From NCBI GenBank assembly GCA_014898425.1, contig RCSZ01000001.1:3100001-3164000 (forward strand): a stretch of 64,000 bases of DNA, read 5' to 3'. The notes beneath the pieces were generated by a model. It was not told where the DNA came from, did no database searches, and was given only the letters and a program-made list of their open reading frames with translations. This stretch comes from Botryotinia globosa (taxonomy: Eukaryota > Ascomycota > Leotiomycetes > Helotiales > Sclerotiniaceae). The position numbers and the translations under genes were made by a program. Positions 58,345-64,000 of the stretch are shown piece by piece; the first letter of the stretch is position 1; each line of letters opens with the position of its first letter.

Positions 58345-59293
58345 TGAGATCATCTCATATGAGGAAACGAGTTTTGAGAAGCGCTGTAATTGAAATTGTG
58401 GATTGTTTTGGTTATTTGGGTTTGGCGCGTTGTATATAGTACTGCATTTTAGGAGCCCTTGAAAATGTTATTTATGTCATGTCATGATTGATTCAAATTC
58501 TTGCTATGCTTCCCTCTTCCTCAATATCGTTTGCTCTTCAGTGCGCATCGTTATCAACAAGAGTAGAAGTAATCTGCTTCATGAGTGGTAATTGATACTT
58601 AATTTCCAGCTTCGAGGTAGTTTTCATTGGCTGGCAGGCTTGTAAGCGAGGATTCGAGCATTGCAATTTGATAGGCCAATTGGCTATGCCTCTTCTTGCT
58701 AGGAAGATGTTGGAGCTCGTATTTGGTCAGTGTCGATAATTGACTAGTATGTAGACTTTCAAATACTGTTTCCAGATCACTTTTAATGGGAAATATTCAG
58801 GCTTCAAATCAATACTGGGATAATGTTTCGAAGTTTCAAACGTTCTCATTACTATTACTGCTGCTGCTCTTTTCTCTCGCCACTGAGAAACCAGAAATAA
58901 TCAACTATAGCTATTTGTTAAACAATGTCTCAGAATGTGTCTTTCCATCTCATCTTAGTGTACTGTGGTGAACCATTTCGTAGCCCATCTTGATGTTCTC
59001 ATGAAAATCGTGCTGTGGTTTATCATCTCGTGTCGTGCGATTCGTATCTCATATTATTGTATCGTATTGAATCGCTCATAACCATCGTATCTCATCGAAT
59101 AATCGTATGCTTGTAAGCTTCTGCTATGTTCAATTGTATTTGTAAAGACCAATGTCGTTCCTCAGATGAATTTTTTGGCACCCCCTGTTACCACGACGTT
59201 GGAGCTAAAGATATTAAGCATGTTAGTATTCCAACACGTGAACCTTTGCTTCCAATCCATCCAAGCTTTGATCATCGAAAATTTGAGGAATAG
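58345..59293. other. Intergenic, convergent 3' flanks
   Basis: AT-leaning sequence between converging genes; TCGTATCTCAT-type words recur near 59030-59100. No gene seen. Confidence 0.55.
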
Positions 59294-61186
59294 TTAGTGA
59301 TCTTCCGCTGCACTTCTACCACCTTTCCTGAGGCTAAAAGCGCTTCGCTTTCCCATTACAGTTCCTCTTCCATTTGTACCGTTTTTGTTCCCATTAACAC
59401 CGTCACTAATAACTTTTCCCATCCTCCCAAAGAAGCCCTTATCGTCCGCATCATTTCTAGGCATTAGAGCTTTATTCTTCATTAGTGTAGCATATTGAAT
59501 TTGCCATTCCCTGAGACTCTTCTTAGCCGGACTTGTACAGCACAATGATGCGAGAAACACCATGACTTTCTGGGCTCGCTTATCAAAATCTTCAAGAAAG
59601 TGTGCTGGAGTTGAGAAGGCGAGAACAGTCTTATGTGACTTGACTGGGGTCTTCCTGCGGGATCTCTCCAGGAATGGGGCCGGCGAATCAGAATTCGATG
59701 GAGAATTTGCTTCTCGGAGTGTTTTACCGGCGCGTCGGTAGTGAGAGGATGGCTTTTCACGTTTGATATCGCTATCCCGTGGAACAGGAAGGGGATTGAT
59801 GACACAAACATGAAAATCTTCGCTCTGATACCGGTCTGACACGGCTTGAAATCGACCGCACCAGTAAGCAAAAGGCTGAGCAGTATGAACCTGAAGTGTA
59901 TTTGTTGTGAACTCCGGAATCGGCGAGTATTTTGTTGTCGAGATAGTTGGGCCTGCAGAATGAGTGGGGTTTGACGTTGAGCGATTACTATGAAGCCATT
60001 GAATAGAGGATGAGTTTTTGAGCGTAGAGAAGACACCAAACGTTTTTGATTTGGGAAGGGAAGTCGATTCCTGTTTTGGCTCCGGTGTCAGCTCCGATAT
60101 TTTGAAAGCAGTTTGGTATGATCCCGCAGGAGATGTTTTATTGGTTTGAATGTGTGGTAATCCCCAAACTGGTGAAGTGTGCCGTCTTCGTGCTCGACTC
60201 TCTTCTCCCTTTTCTATAGCTCTCCTCACTGGAGAATGAAGATGTCGACGACTAGTAGACTTCAAGTTGGATCCTGATGTGGGGCTTGGAATCCTTGAGG
60301 ATTCACGATCTGGCATCCTCTGATTTTGAGAATGTGGTTGGCTAATATCCGTACTGGATGCAGAAGCAGTTAAGACAGAGCTAGCAACGGTAGGATTGCT
60401 ATATAGCGGATGAGGGTAGTAATTGTTGGTGTGCGCAGACCCACGACGACCATGCAAGACTCTTTCATGCAATTCACTCCTAGGGGCAAACGGAACTGGC
60501 GGAGTGTTTTCATTGGAGTCTGATAACTTCTTGATGTTTGGAGATGAAGCTGAGTATGGTAAATTGCTAACCTGATTTCGTTTTGAAAAAGACGGGGCCG
60601 ATAAGTTTGAAGAAGAAGACTGTGAATTCTCTAGAAACTCTATGTCGCGAGCTGTCAATTCAGGCAGGAAATTACGTCTTTGGTGAAGTTTGTCCCTTTT
60701 ATTATCGGTGTGAAGTAGGGATGAGGTCAAAGCCGGTGAGCTTGAGGGGATTCTACGTGCTGTTAAAGCTGCGATTTTCGTGTATTGAGAATTCGGATGT
60801 GCACCTTTGGACGAGTGGTCTGGTGAAGGGGCACTATTTGCATCGTTGATTCTGGTGCGTGGGGATAACTTTATATTCACAGGTTCCTTTCCGAGCCGGA
60901 ACCGTGAAGACGAGACCGAAACTGGTGAATTGTTGACAGGCCTACGCAGGGAAGATACCGGGCATGGCAAATTATTACTTTTGGGGGGTGAAGAAGCTGT
61001 GCCACGCAAGATTGGAGAATGATGAGCAGTCCTTTTAACAAGAATTGGGAGGGTCTCAACTAGCCATTGCGTGTTTGACCCCCGTTCATATCTGTAAGTA
61101 GACCGTTTTGAGGAGTTCAAATGACCATCTTCTCCGGATAAATGACTCGGTGGGAGTGCGGCAATGCGACGGTGATAGTTGGCCAT
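59294..61186 (-). CDS. Hypothetical Ser-rich protein
   Basis: A single exon of 630 residues from an ATG at 61186. Residues 1-420 are predicted disordered, with much Ser, Pro, Arg and Asn and scattered SSP/SPxR motifs that could be kinase sites. A more ordered, aromatic segment lies at about 437-460 (FAYWCGRFQAVSDRYQSEDF), and a helical segment at about 530-570 (FDKRAQKVMVFLASLCC, then SLREWQIQYA). The tail is Gly/Arg-rich. The two ordered segments look like the conserved core of an otherwise fast-evolving fungal protein. I do not recognise a named domain. No signal peptide or membrane span is seen. Confidence 0.75.
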   Translation of the reverse strand: MANYHRRIAALPPSHLSGEDGHLNSSKRSTYRYERGSNTQWLVETLPILVKRTAHHSPILRGTASSPPKSNNLPCPVSSLRRPVNNSPVSVSSSRFRLGKEPVNIKLSPRTRINDANSAPSPDHSSKGAHPNSQYTKIAALTARRIPSSSPALTSSLLHTDNKRDKLHQRRNFLPELTARDIEFLENSQSSSSNLSAPSFSKRNQVSNLPYSASSPNIKKLSDSNENTPPVPFAPRSELHERVLHGRRGSAHTNNYYPHPLYSNPTVASSVLTASASSTDISQPHSQNQRMPDRESSRIPSPTSGSNLKSTSRRHLHSPVRRAIEKGEESRARRRHTSPVWGLPHIQTNKTSPAGSYQTAFKISELTPEPKQESTSLPKSKTFGVFSTLKNSSSIQWLHSNRSTSNPTHSAGPTISTTKYSPIPEFTTNTLQVHTAQPFAYWCGRFQAVSDRYQSEDFHVCVINPLPVPRDSDIKREKPSSHYRRAGKTLREANSPSNSDSPAPFLERSRRKTPVKSHKTVLAFSTPAHFLEDFDKRAQKVMVFLASLCCTSPAKKSLREWQIQYATLMKNKALMPRNDADDKGFFGRMGKVISDGVNGNKNGTNGRGTVMGKRSAFSLRKGGRSAAEDH

Positions 61187-62192
61187 ATCCGTCGATTTGC
61201 TCTCTACAAAAGTCTCAAAAAATTAGCATGCAAGTTTCAGAAGGTGCATAGAGCGACAAGAAAGTCATCCAACATTCTCAAAATTGCATGGAAGCTTATT
61301 TTAGAAGGGTGTTTGCCGACTTAATGAGATGTCAAACTTACCACGGAATTTGGTTTCTCTCCAGCTTCAAGAATATATCAAAGCGACTTTATACGCCGGT
61401 CGTTTGAGTCGCGAGTCGCAAGCTGTACTTCAGATTCTGGGGCTGTTCTGGTTGAGAAGACAGCAATTGAAGATCGAAGCAGAAGGACTGACCAAAGTTA
61501 TTACAACCAAGAAGATGGTAACTTATCATATCCTCATCATTGCCTAATGCGGAAGGGACGTGATGAATAGGCAAAATGGAAGTTCGAGTTCAGAAGCTCA
61601 GAAACTCGATAGCATTTGTTGAATGATAAATGTCCCCTTCATTCAGGAGACGATGAATTAAAGTCTGTCGTCTGAAAGACGGTTTGAAATAAAAGAGATT
61701 GGAAGGGAAGGAACCCCTGATTATTATTGGTGAAATTATCGAAGTCTTTTATTTTATTAACCTTGATAATAGAAAAAGAATGTGGAAGGTGCGTTCTTAA
61801 GAAATATCCATTGGCTGCTATATATGAAATTGATAGTGAATTTACAAATACATAATAAATACCTGGTACCTACCCATTCACTTCACTTCACTTCACTTCC
61901 CACGAAGATCAGGTTAACTACCTACCTACCTAGGTAGGTAATCAAGGTACTGGTCATGGCTATCGTCTGGAACTTTACAATGTTCGAATGAAACTTGCAG
62001 CATGATCTAAGGAATCTGGACAGATCTGGACAGATATAGTCCTCAGATGGATATACTTTTCAAGAGCATTACCACTTCTACTACTACCTAGGTAACGCAT
62101 TGATGCCCTTGGCACTTGATAAGAGTTCATCGTTTGGTTCAACGGTTTAAATTATACTATTGTACTTTGTCGTCTGTCATCCTATTAGCAAA
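61187..62192. other. Intergenic with two TACCTAGGTA palindromes
   Basis: Promoter side of the Ser-rich gene and 3' flank of the NRDE gene. TACCTAGGTA occurs at 61927-61936 and 62085-62094; a CACTT tract lies at 61880-61900. No gene. Confidence 0.6.
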
Positions 62193-63272
62193 CTATAGCA
62201 CTGCGTGCGGGTATACTTCATTTCCCTTACTTTCCCCATTCCATCCCTCGATATCAAACTCAAATCTCATATCAGATTGACCTCTTTCTACGGGATTGCC
62301 GTCCTCATCAAACAACGAACGCTCTATAAACGTGACATGTCCTTGCCAATCTACGAGAATGACGGTTTGTCTTTGGGTACCGTAAACGCCGGATGTAACA
62401 TTATTGTTCTCGGGCGTTGGCCTTTGCTCCTCCTTCACTTCGACTGCGGATTCTTCATTGGCTGACGATACCTTCCCGACAGCAGCTGCAATTTCGTCTG
62501 CTTTTGGAACTTCTGAAGGTGAGGCTGCATGACCTATTGTAGGTATGAAAATTGACTTGCGAAGCTGATAGATATACTCCTCAAAGTCCTGACTGTCATC
62601 TTTCTTCGGGAGCGTATCAATATCCAGGACAGCGAACAACTTCTTGATGAGCTCCTCTTCTCCAAAGCCATCGAGTACCACTTCTTCTACGACCTCCAAG
62701 ACCTTTTCCTTGCCAGACTTAATCTTGGGCCAAGTTATTGGATCATCGTAGGACGTATTACTTAAGCCGTAAACCTCTCCTCTGCTGGCAGCTACCCATG
62801 GTACTTCATCTGGGGTTCCACTGCGATTTGAAATGATTGCTAGAGGTTCCATTTGGTCGTCAGAGGATCTTTCTTTTCGCAATTTCCCGCAGACCAAGGA
62901 GAAGCCGCCGACACCTTTCACTCCATCCCCATCCAATAGCCTATGTACAAATCGTTTGGTACTCTCGTCGTTTTCTGCCGTCAACCAAGCCGTGACCATA
63001 CCGCCTCGACTCCTCGTTCCTTGTACAGGATGATCTTTGTCGTGGGTATTTGTTTCGCGATAATTTGTAAGAACTGCAAAGTTACCCGTTTTCGTAATAC
63101 CTAGCCATGTTCCTTGCTCGGCACGTTGAAGATCTCGACTTGAGAGGATTTCTTGATGATTAGAAGACCACCAGTGTGGTTTGCTGGTCGGCCGAAGGAT
63201 GAATTCATCTCGATTATCGAGAATGATGAGTGCGTAAGACGGATGTGCCGTAGTTGCTAAGACGATACACAT
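62193..63272 (-). CDS. NRDE-family protein (TANGO2-like)
   Basis: 359 residues from the ATG at 63272. The frame continues 39 codons further upstream through repetitive DNA, but MCIVLATTAH is the canonical family start, with Cys2 in the position of an N-terminal-nucleophile residue. The diagnostic NRDE is at 20-23 in ILDNRDEF, followed by the typical HWW, GTWLGITKTGNFAVLTNYRE, SRGGMV and YGLSN motifs and a C-terminal QTVILVDWQGHVTFIERS. Human TANGO2 and bacterial or fungal NRDE proteins have been linked to Golgi/ER organisation, lipid or heme handling; the molecular activity is unsettled. About 75 residues of acidic, low-complexity insertion (about 230-310) separate the last strands. Confidence 0.93.
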   Translation of the reverse strand: MCIVLATTAHPSYALIILDNRDEFILRPTSKPHWWSSNHQEILSSRDLQRAEQGTWLGITKTGNFAVLTNYRETNTHDKDHPVQGTRSRGGMVTAWLTAENDESTKRFVHRLLDGDGVKGVGGFSLVCGKLRKERSSDDQMEPLAIISNRSGTPDEVPWVAASRGEVYGLSNTSYDDPITWPKIKSGKEKVLEVVEEVVLDGFGEEELIKKLFAVLDIDTLPKKDDSQDFEEYIYQLRKSIFIPTIGHAASPSEVPKADEIAAAVGKVSSANEESAVEVKEEQRPTPENNNVTSGVYGTQRQTVILVDWQGHVTFIERSLFDEDGNPVERGQSDMRFEFDIEGWNGESKGNEVYPHAVL

Positions 63273-63340
63273 ACTGGCGGTTAATATAGGTAGGTATTGC
63301 AGACAAGGTAGGTAGATAGGTGGGTTGAGTAAAGTTGAAG

Positions 63341-63394
63341 AATGTCGAATGTCAAATGTCGATGTCAAATGTCGAATGTCAAATGTCAAATGTG
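63341..63394 (+). repeat. AATGTCA/AATGTCG heptamer repeat
   Basis: About eight tandem heptamers, alternating AATGTCG and AATGTCA, with one unit short by one base. Confidence 0.88.
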
Positions 63395-63678
63395 ACAGCT
63401 GTCAAAGTTTATTAGTGGAAGAAAGAAATGTAACCTACCAGAAGGTACGACCTTTTATACGAATTCTCAGAGATTTTTGTTGGGGAGAGGAAGAAAGTAG
63501 AAAACTCAGCTTATATTTCTCTGGGAGAATATATCAGCCCATCAAAGGTCATGGAAATCAGACTCTGGACTCGTTTATACTCATTCATCCATATACTTTT
63601 CTGGGCGCATTGAACGAACGGCAGGTTCATTATTACCCCGTGATCTTCCCTCCAGCTGTACTAAGTGAACTTTTAGTC

Positions 63679-63762
63679 ATCCTTCCATCCTTCCATCCTT
63701 CCATCCTTCCATCCTTCCATCCTTCCATCCTTCCATCCTTCCATCCTTCCATCCTTCCATCT
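63679..63762 (+). repeat. (CATCCTTC)n octamer repeat
   Basis: About ten and a half tandem CATCCTTC units, followed after a break by a further ATCCTTCCATCC. Confidence 0.93.
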
Positions 63763-64000
63763 GGTGATCCTTCCATCCTCCCATTCACTGCTGGAGACTC
63801 CGCACTACGTCGTAATGAAGTAAACTCATAAGGCTGTGGTGTGGGTTGTGTTTGTCCAAGTACCGGCACGGACCTCGGTAGGTAGGGAGTAGGTAGGTGG
63901 CATAGCCCTATGTGATTGCCATCATTGCCATTTATCATTGGTAGCTGGAGATGGCAGAGATACAAGATTTCACTAAATTCATCAAGCTTCACAGCTTGAG

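Larger units (their letters stand above)
63273..64000. other. Repeat-rich right edge, NRDE promoter side
   Basis: Contains the two tandem repeats listed separately and TAGGTAGG words near 63285-63315 and 63880. No gene recognised before the window ends. Confidence 0.55.

Noticed and set aside
63273..63389. 39-codon N-terminal extension of the NRDE protein
   Set aside because: It is encoded by the AATGTCA repeat region; the family start MCIVLA with Cys2 is at 63272.

Overview
The window reads as nuclear DNA of a filamentous ascomycete. Genes carry short GT-AG introns (about 50-70 bp) with CTAAC/CTGAC-like branch sites. A single dispersed 5S rRNA gene and two tRNA genes, one with an intron, sit close together. 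Long intergenic stretches are rich in simple repeats. Several products are of types confined to or typical of Pezizomycotina: a 2EXR-domain protein, an Flc/TRP-like channel, a UVDE endonuclease, a DUF8035-like protein and a HET remnant. A Leotiomycete, perhaps of the Sclerotiniaceae (Botrytis/Sclerotinia-like), fits best; that placement is inference from general resemblance, not from a search.

Layout. 0-10 kb: a 2-oxoglutarate/Fe(II) oxygenase gene, an AT-rich gene desert holding a 389-bp MITE with perfect TAA target duplications, and a decayed tannase/feruloyl esterase gene. 10-22 kb: a 2EXR protein, a 12-TM-type anion permease, a membrane-anchored NodB polysaccharide deacetylase and a beta-propeller single-pass membrane protein. 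22-31 kb: a repeat-laden intergenic stretch, then a four-exon Flc-type channel with a GC-AG intron. 31.7-32.8 kb: a Pol III cluster (5S, tRNA-Lys, tRNA-Leu). 34.6-46.4 kb: UVDE endonuclease (UVE1), a hexose-type MFS transporter, a hotdog thioesterase with a damaged splice site, a HET-domain relic and TFIIH subunit TFB2. 48-64 kb: a DUF8035-like disordered protein, a large octamer satellite, an unrecognised pseudogene, a secreted CE16/SGNH esterase with an altered catalytic dyad, a peroxisomal-type copper amine oxidase, a Ser-rich orphan protein and an NRDE/TANGO2-like protein.

No biosynthetic cluster or obvious operon-like unit links the genes. They look like a mix of housekeeping genes (TFB2, UVE1, NRDE, Flc) and accessory plant- or carbohydrate-related genes (tannase relic, esterase, deacetylase, sugar transporter, oxygenase).

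The most unusual signals are non-genic: a 10-bp palindrome, TACCTAGGTA, that occurs eight times and only between genes; a MITE; and an intragenic switch from C-rich to G-rich coding strand near the 3' end of at least four + strand genes. Exon boundaries below were placed by hand from splice signals and frame continuity. Start codons were checked base by base, because several long open frames begin at TTG or GTG and the true ATG lies downstream.
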